Assembly: GCA_021776775.1 (NCBI GenBank) | Contig: JAJFFE010000154.1 | Span: 1 to 33,824, forward strand | DNA from: Planctomycetota bacterium | GTDB lineage: Bacteria; Planctomycetota; UBA8108; UBA1146; JAJFFE01 | Reading direction: 5' to 3' | DNA length: 33,824 nt | Shown here: piece after piece, positions 1-7,120 of the stretch | How the letters are laid out: the number at the start of each line of letters is the position of its first letter | Numbering within the stretch: position 1 is the stretch's first letter | Position numbers and translations under genes: made by a program | Notes under the pieces: model-generated | Seen by the model: only the letters and a program-made list of their open reading frames with translations | Told to the model about the DNA's origin: nothing | The model's database searches: none

Positions 1-562
1 GCACCGCGTCTTGCCGGGCGCGTATCGGACCCGCCGACGTCAGCGGGTGCGTCAAGATCCAACGCAGCCGCATGGCGCCGAAGAACGTCGACGACGTATC
101 GATCAACCCGAACAGCGAACGCGGTCCGTCGACCAGGCTCAAGTCCTCACACGCCAGCGCTTCCAGTGCGTCGTGCCCCTTGAACTCGGCGTCGTTGAGG
201 ACGCCACGCGCGAGCGGTGAGCTTTCGTCGGAAGGGGCGGGCGGTGCGTGAGCGAATGCCGTGCGGCCGGATCGTCGGTCTTCTTCCTCTCGCGCCAGCG
301 CCGCGCGATCTTGCCGTCGCCGCAGCGTTTGATCGACTCGGTGGTGCAGCACCACGGCGACCGGAAACACGACGACGACGATGGGCGCGACGACGACCCA
401 CAGCAGGATCGGCGCAAACAAGCCGGCGACGGCGCAACCGATGGCGACCAGGAACGCCCACAAGCGAAGCTGGCTGAACGCCTGCGAACGCCGTTCGAGC
501 TGCTTGATTTCGTCGAGGATTCCGGACGGGTCGGTGGCTCTTGAGGTGTGATCTGAGGTCAA
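1..562 (-). CDS. Membrane-anchored MutS-family ATPase, N-terminal part (runs off the window)
   Basis: The minus strand is open from position 562 to the left edge (187 codons, no stop), so the C-terminal part is missing. After a short polar start there are two hydrophobic stretches at about residues 33-70 (LWAFLVAIGCAVAGLFAPIL, then WVVVAPIVVVVFPVAVVL), then a charged linker, then a segment typical of the MutS core (domain III): DGPRSLFGLIDTSSTFFGAM, RWILTHPLT and IRARQDAV. MutS proteins of this membrane-anchored type are known as a separate branch without the mismatch-binding N-terminal domain; their role is not established and need not be mismatch repair. The likely start is TTG at 562-560, which overlaps the ubiA stop as TTGA, so it is probably translationally coupled to ubiA. 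The Walker A ATPase site would lie outside the window and cannot be checked. Confidence 0.75.
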   Translation of the reverse strand, partial: MTSDHTSRATDPSGILDEIKQLERRSQAFSQLRLWAFLVAIGCAVAGLFAPILLWVVVAPIVVVVFPVAVVLHHRVDQTLRRRQDRAALAREEEDRRSGRTAFAHAPPAPSDESSPLARGVLNDAEFKGHDALEALACEDLSLVDGPRSLFGLIDTSSTFFGAMRLRWILTHPLTSAGPIRARQDAV

Positions 563-1413
563 CGGATCGCTGTCACAATCATGGCCACCATCAACACGAC
601 GCTGATGATCCCGTTCATGGTGAAGAAGGCACGGTTCACGCGGGAGAGATCGTCGGGACGGACCAGGCGGTGTTCGTAGGCGAGTAGCGCAATGACGACC
701 CCGACCGCGGTCAGGAAGACGACGCCGAGGTTGGCGAGGACGCCGAGGGTTATCAGGGTGATTCCCATGGTCGCGTGCAGCACCATCGCGATGCGCAGCG
801 CCTTAGGAACACCGAATCTTGCGGGAATTGAGTAGAGGCCCGACTCGCGGTCGAAGTCGGTATCCATGCACGCATACAGAATGTCGAAGCCGGCCGTCCA
901 CAGCATGACGGCGAGCCCGAGGAGCCACGGCTCCCACGACAGCGTTCCTCGCACCGCGACCCACGCCCCGAGCGGCGCCAATCCCAGCGCGGCGCCGAGG
1001 ATCACATGGCACATAGCGGTGACCCGTTTCGACAACGAGTAGCCGAGCGCGATCACCACCACGATCGGTGAGAGCTTGAACGCCAGTGGATTGATCCACG
1101 CCGCGCACGCGACGAAACCCGCCACCGAAACCACCACCGCGATCGCGACGAACGCGGAGCTCAACTCGCCTTTTGGCAGCGCGCGGTCCGCGGTCCGTGG
1201 ATTCTTAGCGTCGATCTTGCGGTCGACTAGCCGGTTGAAAGACATCGCCGCGGTGCGTGCGCAGAACACCGCGAGCACGATCTTCCCGATGATCGCGAAC
1301 TCCGGCACCGAGCCTGCGGCCAAGAACGAAGCGCCGATGGCGAACGGCAGCGCGAAGATGGTGTGTGAGATCTTGATCATCTCGAGAAACGTTCGCGTCT
1401 TGGCGATCGTCAT
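559..1413 (-). CDS. ubiA: UbiA-family prenyltransferase (4-hydroxybenzoate polyprenyltransferase-like, possibly MqnP)
   Basis: This is an integral membrane enzyme of 284 residues that attaches a polyprenyl chain to an aromatic acid in quinone synthesis. Both family Asp motifs are visible: NRLVDRKID at about residues 60-68 and DTDFDRESGLYSIPARFG at about 183-200. Hydrophobic helices fill the rest. The ATG overlaps the ubiX stop by four bases (ATGA). Neighbours are ubiX and a UbiE/MenG methyltransferase on the same strand, so the gene serves the late steps of quinone synthesis. In bacteria that make menaquinone by the futalosine route the corresponding prenyltransferase is called MqnP; the window has no UbiD/MqnL partner to prove which pathway is used. 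The family is certain, the exact substrate is inferred. Confidence 0.93.
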   Translation of the reverse strand: MTIAKTRTFLEMIKISHTIFALPFAIGASFLAAGSVPEFAIIGKIVLAVFCARTAAMSFNRLVDRKIDAKNPRTADRALPKGELSSAFVAIAVVVSVAGFVACAAWINPLAFKLSPIVVVIALGYSLSKRVTAMCHVILGAALGLAPLGAWVAVRGTLSWEPWLLGLAVMLWTAGFDILYACMDTDFDRESGLYSIPARFGVPKALRIAMVLHATMGITLITLGVLANLGVVFLTAVGVVIALLAYEHRLVRPDDLSRVNRAFFTMNGIISVVLMVAMIVTAIR

Positions 1414-2009
1414 CGTTTGCCCCAGCGCGCGTAGAGATCGTTGTCGATGCCGACGTGGTCGAGAATTCGTGAGACCACGAAGTCGATTTGCTCGGCGACG
1501 CCGTCGCCCGGCGACTGATAGAACGTCAGCACCGGCGGGATCACGGTGACGCCGGCGCGCGCCAGTCGCAGGAGGTTCTCCAAGTGGATCTCCGACAGCG
1601 GCGCTTCGCGCGGCACGACGATCAGTGGACGTCGTTCCTTGATCATGACGTCAGCGGCGCGACGCAGCAGGTTGTCCGACGTTCCGGCTGCGATAGCGCC
1701 GATCGTCCCCATCGTGCACGGGACGATGACCATAGCGTCCAGCCGTGACGAACCACTGGCCATGGGTGCGTAGAAATCACGTTCGGAAAACTCCAGCAGT
1801 TGATCGTGCTGCAAGCCCGGGATCATGCCCCCCGGGGTGCCAGCCGTCTGGCGCGGTCCCAGCTCTTCTTGAATGACGAGCCGGCCCGCTTTGGAACAGG
1901 TGAGGTGAACTTCGCAGTCACTCTCGAGCAACACCTCGATCAACCGGACCGCAATGGGGGCTCCACTGGCGCCGGTGATACCGACCCCGATGCGTCGACG
2001 ATCGCTCAT
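1410..2009 (-). CDS. ubiX: UbiX-family flavin prenyltransferase
   Basis: A 199-residue protein of full family length. UbiX makes prenylated FMN, the cofactor that UbiD-type decarboxylases need in ubiquinone synthesis or in the futalosine route to menaquinone (as MqnM). The N-terminal FMN-binding motif GVGITGASGAP, the central VPCTMGTIGAIAAGTSDNLL block and RPLIVVPREAPLSEIHLENL are all present and typical. The start overlaps the stop of the upstream unknown gene by four bases and the stop overlaps the ubiA start by four bases, so the three are made from one message. The matching ubiD gene is not in the window. Confidence 0.94.
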   Translation of the reverse strand: MSDRRRIGVGITGASGAPIAVRLIEVLLESDCEVHLTCSKAGRLVIQEELGPRQTAGTPGGMIPGLQHDQLLEFSERDFYAPMASGSSRLDAMVIVPCTMGTIGAIAAGTSDNLLRRAADVMIKERRPLIVVPREAPLSEIHLENLLRLARAGVTVIPPVLTFYQSPGDGVAEQIDFVVSRILDHVGIDNDLYARWGKR

Positions 2010-2836
2010 GCGAGCCCCTCCGGTCGGTCAGCGCCGTTGCTGTCGTCAACGTCACAGCTAGCCGAGGATGTCCCGCTCCAGTGTCCGCGAGCGATGAGTT
2101 CGGCGATCCACATGCGGTAGTTCTCCACTTCTTCGCGCTTCTCGAACTGCACGCTGGCCCGGTCTCCCGAGTCCAAGAACGCGCGCGTTCGTGGCAGCAC
2201 CGAACCCGGCGATCGCCCCGCGACGTGTCCCGCGAACCGCAGCCAATTGTCGATCGTGTTGAGCTGACCGTCGAGGGCTAGCTCCGGAAACGGAATACCG
2301 ATCTCGCAGCGCAAGAACTCGATCGGCTCGGCGAGCACCAGCTCTATCGCAGCTTCGTCAATCTTGAATCCGGGGTCGGCCAGCGCTTCCCGTTGCAGCC
2401 GAAGCTCGCGATTGGTCGTGAGTGTGCCGATGTCGCGGACCTCTTCCTCGTCAGTGAGATCGTGATCTCTGCCCTGTACGACAATGGCCAACGCCGCTAG
2501 CTCGTCGTACGCGATGGACTCATGATCGCCGAGAAACTCCAAGTACATTCGCTCATCATCGAAGACGACGCTGCGAACACGTCGCACCAGGGGTGGTTCG
2601 AGCGGTACGTCGTCCGGGATTCGAATCAGTTCGATTCCGAACTCTCGGCGCATGCGCTGTTCGACCCACTCCGCTTGCTCGGCGGTGACGCGGCGGACCA
2701 CCCAACCGGCGCCGTAGCGAATGCCGGTGGCGAGGTCGACCGCGCTCGACTCGAGCAGCTCGCCGAGGACTTTCGCCGTCTCGCGCGTGTCGATCGTCGC
2801 TCCGGGGGGGAGCACTAGATGGAACTTGTCTTCCAC
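2006..2836 (-). CDS. Protein of unknown function in the quinone operon
   Basis: A 276-residue soluble, acidic protein that I do not recognise. It has no signal peptide or membrane segment and no obvious catalytic motif. The N-terminal half (FHLVLPPGATIDTRETAKVL, then YGAGWVVRRVTAEQAEWVEQ) looks like a small alpha/beta domain; the middle is rich in Asp and Glu. The start is GTG at 2836-2834 with a GGAG Shine-Dalgarno seven bases upstream. It lies 12 bases after menG and overlaps ubiX by four bases, so it is co-translated with quinone genes. That context suggests, but does not show, a role in quinone metabolism or membrane energetics. Confidence 0.85.
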   Translation of the reverse strand: MEDKFHLVLPPGATIDTRETAKVLGELLESSAVDLATGIRYGAGWVVRRVTAEQAEWVEQRMRREFGIELIRIPDDVPLEPPLVRRVRSVVFDDERMYLEFLGDHESIAYDELAALAIVVQGRDHDLTDEEEVRDIGTLTTNRELRLQREALADPGFKIDEAAIELVLAEPIEFLRCEIGIPFPELALDGQLNTIDNWLRFAGHVAGRSPGSVLPRTRAFLDSGDRASVQFEKREEVENYRMWIAELIARGHWSGTSSASCDVDDSNGADRPEGLA

Positions 2837-2848
2837 AGTCGTGCTCCG

Positions 2849-3616
2849 TTACGCAACGCCGACGTGAAGCGCAACGTTGCCGGGAGCGAGTCGTCGCCAC
2901 CGCACCGCCTTGAATCCCGCTTCACGCATGGTCTCGGCTAACTCATCGCCGGGTGGCCAGCGATCGATGGACTGCTGGAGGTAGCTGTACGCGCGATCTG
3001 GACTGCGCGATATCAAGTTGCCGATGAACGGCAACAGTCCGTGGCAGTAGATGTCGAACGCCGTCTTGACCACGGGAATCTGCACCGGCGTGAACTCGAG
3101 CAGCACCAGCCGTCCGCCGCGCTTCAGCACCCGACGAAGTTCGCGAAGCCCGCCCGTGAGATCTTCGACGTTGCGAATGCCGAACCCGACGCTGGCGCCG
3201 TCGAACGTTTCACTCGCAAACGGAAGGTGCAGCGTGTCGGCCGCCACGAATTCGTGCTCGATCGAGCTACGGCGACCGCGTTTCTGGGAGCCGATTTCGA
3301 GCATCGGAATAGAGAAGTCCGAGGAGACAACCGTCGCCGAGCGCGATTCTTGGCGCAGCGCGCGGACGATTGCAAACGACAGATCGCCGGTCCCGGAGCA
3401 CGCATCGAGGAAATGAGTCCCCGTCGCAATTGGGAGTTCCCGCACCGTGAACCGTCGCCACCAACGATCGAGATTGAACGACAGGAGGTGATTCAGCAGG
3501 TCGTATCGCGGCGCGATCCCGTCGAACAGCTTTCGGATGTTCCGATGCTCCTTGCCCAGGAACGGGTGCGCCGCCGCGTCATCCAGAGCTACTTCGTTCG
3601 GGGTCTCGGTCGTCAT
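2849..3616 (-). CDS. ubiE: Demethylmenaquinone/ubiquinone methyltransferase UbiE/MenG
   Basis: A SAM-dependent C-methyltransferase of about 255 residues that performs the methylation at the end of quinone synthesis. The family start is clear: FLGKEHRNIRKLFDGIAPRY then DLLNHLLSFNLDRWWRR. The SAM-binding motif is LDACSGTGDLSF, followed by GFGIRNVEDLTGGLRELRRV and LKRGGRLVLLEF. The C-terminal signature SYLQQSIDRWPPGDEL is also typical. I chose ATG at 3616-3614, with a GGAG about 12 bases upstream; a TTG at 3646 is in frame and would add ten residues. It is the first gene of the minus-strand operon that continues through ubiX and ubiA. Confidence 0.94.
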   Translation of the reverse strand: MTTETPNEVALDDAAAHPFLGKEHRNIRKLFDGIAPRYDLLNHLLSFNLDRWWRRFTVRELPIATGTHFLDACSGTGDLSFAIVRALRQESRSATVVSSDFSIPMLEIGSQKRGRRSSIEHEFVAADTLHLPFASETFDGASVGFGIRNVEDLTGGLRELRRVLKRGGRLVLLEFTPVQIPVVKTAFDIYCHGLLPFIGNLISRSPDRAYSYLQQSIDRWPPGDELAETMREAGFKAVRWRRLAPGNVALHVGVA

Positions 3617-3813
3617 CGGGGCGTCGGGTCTCCACGTATGGGTCAAGGGCGCGGTATCTTATAGAGTTGATTGAGGTTCTGCTGCCTTTCCCGATCGGAA
3701 ACTCCATGGAACCTGGCGCCCGTGACAAATACAATCGCGGAGCGACCTTCCGGTCGCGAAACCCGCGCGCCGAGTGCACCTCCACCGGCGCCGACCCGAG
3801 AAGGTGCCCTGCG
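3617..3813. promoter_or_regulatory. Divergent intergenic region with a possible promoter for the quinone operon
   Basis: This stretch separates the minus-strand quinone operon from the plus-strand murQ group, so it should hold promoters for both. On the minus strand a TATAAG hexamer at 3663-3658 could be a -10 box, placing the transcript start near 3651; I see no good -35 partner. On the plus strand AAGGTG at 3801-3806 is the likely Shine-Dalgarno of the next gene. No operator-like palindrome stands out. Confidence 0.3.
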
Positions 3814-4698
3814 ATGACCCGATCTCCGGCCCCGCGTACCCGTAGCAATTGCGGCGCTTCGAGCGCCCTGTGGCTGACGTTGGTGCTGATGTGTTTGTCG
3901 GGCCCGCTCGTCCAGACCCCGGCGTTCGCCCGGCAGGACACCGGTCAGCCCGGTGACCCGGCCAAGCCGAAGGCTCCCGACAAGCCAGTCGAGCGCGCTG
4001 GCCTCTCCTTCCACTCGCTCGTGGCGGGGACCAAGCTGTCCAGCGAGTCGTACCGTCCGCTCTTTGTCGTCTACACGGGGCCGCCGTCCAAAGAAGAGGG
4101 CGACGACTCCGCGTGGAAGCGCGTCGAGTCTCAGTTGGTCTCCGGCACCAAGAAGCAACTCGCGAAGTTTACGTCGGTCGAAGTGAAGCGCACGTCGGAC
4201 AAAGCGACCATCGAGATGTTCGGCGGCCTCTCTCGTCCCATGATTGCGTTGTGCGACTTCCGCGGCGTGGTGCTGAAGCGGTGGGATGGCGACCTGCCCA
4301 GCCGTAGCGCGTTTCGCAAGTTCGTCAAACGGACGTGGGAGTACAACTCCGAACTCGCCGGTCGTTTCGCCCAAGCAAAAAAATCCATCGACAAGGCGCG
4401 TTACGCGCTGAAGACCGATCGACACAAGGAAGCGGTGCAACTCTACCTGAGCACCGAGAAGCTCGAGTTGCCGGCCGACTCCAAGCCGGTCAAAGAGTTG
4501 GCGGAGCTCCGCAAGGAGATCGACAAGAAGATCGCGGATCGTAAGAAGAAGGCCGACGAGAAAGAGAAGAAGAAGGACTACTACGCTGCGATCGATATTC
4601 TCGAGAAGACTATGTCCGACTTTCCCATCCCAGACGTTCGCGACGAGCTTCGGAAGAAGATCACCAAGCTGTGGGCGAAGCTCCGCGGATTCGGCTAA
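3814..4698 (+). CDS. Secreted thioredoxin-fold protein lacking CxxC, with helical C-terminus
   Basis: A 294-residue exported protein. The start ATG at 3814 follows an AAGG-type ribosome site and opens a signal peptide (ALWLTLVLMCLSGPLVQTPAFA, cleaved near residue 38). Residues of about 70-170 look like a thioredoxin fold: a strand LFVVYTG, then a cis-proline-like block GLSRPMIALCDFRGVVLKRW. The usual CxxC redox pair is absent, so it is unlikely to be an oxidoreductase. The C-terminal 120 residues are highly charged and helical, Lys/Glu-rich (KKIADRKKKADEKEKKK) and TPR-like. The frame upstream stays open to 3667 but has no matching ribosome site. Its TAA overlaps the murQ ATG (TAATG), so the two are coupled. 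The role is unknown. Confidence 0.83.
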   Translation: MTRSPAPRTRSNCGASSALWLTLVLMCLSGPLVQTPAFARQDTGQPGDPAKPKAPDKPVERAGLSFHSLVAGTKLSSESYRPLFVVYTGPPSKEEGDDSAWKRVESQLVSGTKKQLAKFTSVEVKRTSDKATIEMFGGLSRPMIALCDFRGVVLKRWDGDLPSRSAFRKFVKRTWEYNSELAGRFAQAKKSIDKARYALKTDRHKEAVQLYLSTEKLELPADSKPVKELAELRKEIDKKIADRKKKADEKEKKKDYYAAIDILEKTMSDFPIPDVRDELRKKITKLWAKLRGFG

Positions 4699-5672
4699 TG
4701 ACCGTCCCGGATACTTCCTCTGCCTCGCAACCATCGGACTCGCAACCATCGGATTCGAACCCCTCGGACAGGCCGCAGCCGCCCAACGAGCGACTACCCA
4801 GCGAGCAGCTCTCACCGGGTAGCGTAGCGCTGCACTCTTTGTCGAGCACTGACGTCGTCGCCCTCTTCGATCACGAGCAATCCACCATCACCGCCGCACT
4901 GCTGCGCGTCCGAGACGACGTCGCGCGACTTGGCGATGCTATGGCGGACTGCCTCACGGGCGGGGGCCGTATCGTTTACGTCGGGGCTGGCACCAGTGGG
5001 CGCATCGGCGCGCTCGACGCCGCGGAGTGGCCCCCGACGTTCGGAGTGTCGCCGTCTCAGATTCTGGCGCTGATGGCGGGCGGCGACCGTGCGTTGCGAG
5101 AGTCCGTCGAGGGAGCCGAAGACGATCGCGTCGCTGCGCGATCGGATCTCGAAGGGGTGCACGTTTCACGCGCCGATCTGTTAATCGGAATCTCCGCCTC
5201 AGGCACCGCACCGTACGTTTCCGAAGCGATAGCCATCGCGCGCCGGCTCGGCGCCGGTCGAGCGTTCATCACCTCGAACCCTTCGACCGAATCCGAGGAT
5301 GCCGAGCTGATCGCGGTCCGACTCGAGACCGGAGCCGAGGTGCTCGCCGGATCGACCCGGTTGAAGGCGGCCACCGTAACGCACCAAGTTCTTCAGCGCG
5401 CCTCGAACGTATGCGCGGTGCGCTGCGGTTGGGTATACGCCGGCCGCATGGTCGAAATGCGTCCCACGAACGTCAAGTTACGCGCGCGAGCGGAACGAAT
5501 CGTGGCCGAACTCTGCGAGTTGGACCCGAAGGTCGCCGGCGAGTTGCTGCGCACCAGTGACGACGACATGAAGGTTGCCATCGTGTCACACCGACTCGAC
5601 GTTACCGCCGCCCAAGCGCGGACTCGACTCGACGCCGTGCACCGCCGTCTCACCGAGATTCCAGGGTTCTGA
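4698..5672 (+). CDS. murQ: N-acetylmuramic acid 6-phosphate etherase MurQ
   Basis: A 324-residue SIS-domain enzyme that cleaves the lactyl ether of MurNAc-6-phosphate to GlcNAc-6-phosphate in cell-wall recycling. The signature GRIVYVGAGTSGRIGALDAA then EWPPTFGVSP is plain, followed by the acidic VEGAEDD, the sugar-phosphate site GISASGTAPYVSEA, and the block VLAGSTRLKAAT typical of MurQ. The start is the ATG in the TAATG overlap with the previous gene. The first ~35 residues are an unusual Ser/Pro/Asp-rich extension containing a 15-bp tandem duplication. AnmK follows one base after the stop; the two enzymes act in order on anhydro-MurNAc. Confidence 0.95.
   Translation: MTVPDTSSASQPSDSQPSDSNPSDRPQPPNERLPSEQLSPGSVALHSLSSTDVVALFDHEQSTITAALLRVRDDVARLGDAMADCLTGGGRIVYVGAGTSGRIGALDAAEWPPTFGVSPSQILALMAGGDRALRESVEGAEDDRVAARSDLEGVHVSRADLLIGISASGTAPYVSEAIAIARRLGAGRAFITSNPSTESEDAELIAVRLETGAEVLAGSTRLKAATVTHQVLQRASNVCAVRCGWVYAGRMVEMRPTNVKLRARAERIVAELCELDPKVAGELLRTSDDDMKVAIVSHRLDVTAAQARTRLDAVHRRLTEIPGF
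4725..4754 (+). repeat. 15-bp tandem duplication in the murQ N-terminal extension
   Basis: Two near-identical 15-base units (4725-4739 and 4740-4754, one final base different) encode SQPSD twice, followed by a degenerate third SNPSD. It keeps the frame and lengthens a disordered N-terminal tail ahead of the conserved MurQ domain. Confidence 0.85.
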
Positions 5673-5673
5673 C

Positions 5674-6807
5674 ATGAACGACCTCGCGACTCGACTCCGA
5701 CGACAGCGCACCGTTCGCTGGATGGGTTTGATGTCAGGCACGTCGTGTGACGGAATCGACGTCGCCGTGCTCGATCTCCAAGAGCGTTCCGGAGAGTTAC
5801 CTCGCGCCACGTTTGTCCACGGCGGCGAATACCCGTTTCGGGCGTCGGACTCGCGTCGCCTCATCGAAGCGTTGCGCCGCGATCCCACCGTTTCGTCCGC
5901 CGCAGTGTGGGACGCGTGGCTCGGCGAGAAGTTCGCGGACACCGCGCGCCGGTCGATCGATCGCGACGGTCCGGTCGACGCCATCGTCGTCTCGGGGCAC
6001 ACCTTTGCGCACCAACCGGATCAGCGCGCCACGCTGCAACTCGGCAACCCCGCGTTGGTCGCGGTGGCGACTGGCTGTCCAGTGGTCGCCGGCATGCGTG
6101 CCGCCGACGTCGCCCGCGGCGGAGAAGGTGCTCCCTTGGTGCCGGCTGGCGATCGAATCCTGTTTGCTCGTGACGACGGCCCGGTTGCGGTGGTCAACCT
6201 AGGCGGCATCAGCAACGTGACGTGGCTGCCCGATCGACGCGGTTGGCCGGCGGCGGCCGACTGCGGGCCCAGCAACCTGATTCTCAACCGCATCGTTCAC
6301 CTCGCCACGGGGGGCGACGAATCCTTCGATCACGACGGCGCTCGCACCGCGGCCGGCGTCGTGCACGAGGAGTTGATCCGCGGCTGGATGGCGCACCCAT
6401 TCTTCGGCTCCGCTCGGCGCAGCACCGGACGCGAAGAGTTTGGTGAAGAGTGGGTTCTCGAGCATCACGATGAACTGTCCGCTCTTTCATTGGCCGATCG
6501 CTTGGCCACGGTCGCGGACTGGATCGCCGAGTGTGTGTCGGTCCAGATTCACCGGTTCGGCGGCGCTGCCGATACCGAAGTTCTCGTCGGTGGGGGGGGC
6601 GCGTTCAACCTCGGTGTCATGAACGCGATCGGTCGGCGGTTCGAGCGGGTTGAAGTGTTATGCGAAGAGGACCACGGCGTCAGCGAGAGTCTGCGCGAGG
6701 CGGCGGCGTTCGCTGTTCTCGGCCACGAACTTCTGCACCGGCGGGCGGGTTCGTTCCCGACCACGACCGGGTGTCGCGGACCGGGTCCCATCGGGGCGTG
6801 GTGGTAG
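5674..6807 (+). CDS. anmK: Anhydro-N-acetylmuramic acid kinase AnmK
   Basis: A 377-residue kinase that opens and phosphorylates 1,6-anhydro-MurNAc to give MurNAc-6-phosphate, the substrate of MurQ. The nucleotide-binding start GLMSGTSCDGIDVAVLDL is diagnostic. Other family blocks follow: SGHTFAHQP, LQLGNPALVAVATGCPVV, RAADVARGGEGAPLVPAGD, NLGGISNVTWLP, DCGPSNLILNRI, TGREEFGEEW and LVGGGGAFNLGVM. ATG at 5674 is one base after the murQ TGA, with AGGG inside the end of murQ as ribosome site; the upstream in-frame extension lies within murQ and is not used. The two genes together form a compact muropeptide recycling unit. Confidence 0.96.
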   Translation: MNDLATRLRRQRTVRWMGLMSGTSCDGIDVAVLDLQERSGELPRATFVHGGEYPFRASDSRRLIEALRRDPTVSSAAVWDAWLGEKFADTARRSIDRDGPVDAIVVSGHTFAHQPDQRATLQLGNPALVAVATGCPVVAGMRAADVARGGEGAPLVPAGDRILFARDDGPVAVVNLGGISNVTWLPDRRGWPAAADCGPSNLILNRIVHLATGGDESFDHDGARTAAGVVHEELIRGWMAHPFFGSARRSTGREEFGEEWVLEHHDELSALSLADRLATVADWIAECVSVQIHRFGGAADTEVLVGGGGAFNLGVMNAIGRRFERVEVLCEEDHGVSESLREAAAFAVLGHELLHRRAGSFPTTTGCRGPGPIGAWW

Positions 6808-7120
6808 CGACCGGTTGATCGGTGTTGCGTCGTTTTTTCCTACGTTCTTCGATACCCCGTGTTGCTCAACCGCCGCGTCGAGGGATTGCGTCCGCAAGCC
6901 GCTTTCTCGAATCGTTTCGACGTCATGCCCGGGTGCTGAGTTTGCTCCGGGCGAGAGCCCGGCATTTCACTTTGAAAATGATCGAGGAATCGCGCGCCCG
7001 ACCGGTTGGCGTGATGTAAAATGCCGAGCGGTGCGCCACAGTGTGCTGTTGGGTAAATACACATAAATTGAATCTACGCTGCCGACTGTGTGGGTCTCAC
7101 CCGCGCAGCGAAGGGTCACG
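6808..7120 (+). other. Non-coding stretch upstream of the giant gene, with a GNRA-type hairpin
   Basis: No gene is supported here. A stem CCGGGC-GAGA-GCCCGG sits at 6947-6962, and the flanking ATGCC/GGCAT bases can pair instead in a larger alternative stem. AT-rich DNA at 7015-7075 (TAAAAT at 7017-7022 region, then ATACACATAAATTG) is the most promoter-like part, but no convincing -35/-10 pair is seen. AAGGG at 7111-7115 is the ribosome site of the next gene. Confidence 0.4.

Noticed and set aside
3643..4815. 390-codon open frame antisense to the thioredoxin-fold gene
   Set aside because: It overlaps menG, the secreted gene and murQ on the other strand, with an Arg/Leu-rich low-complexity product and no ribosome site.
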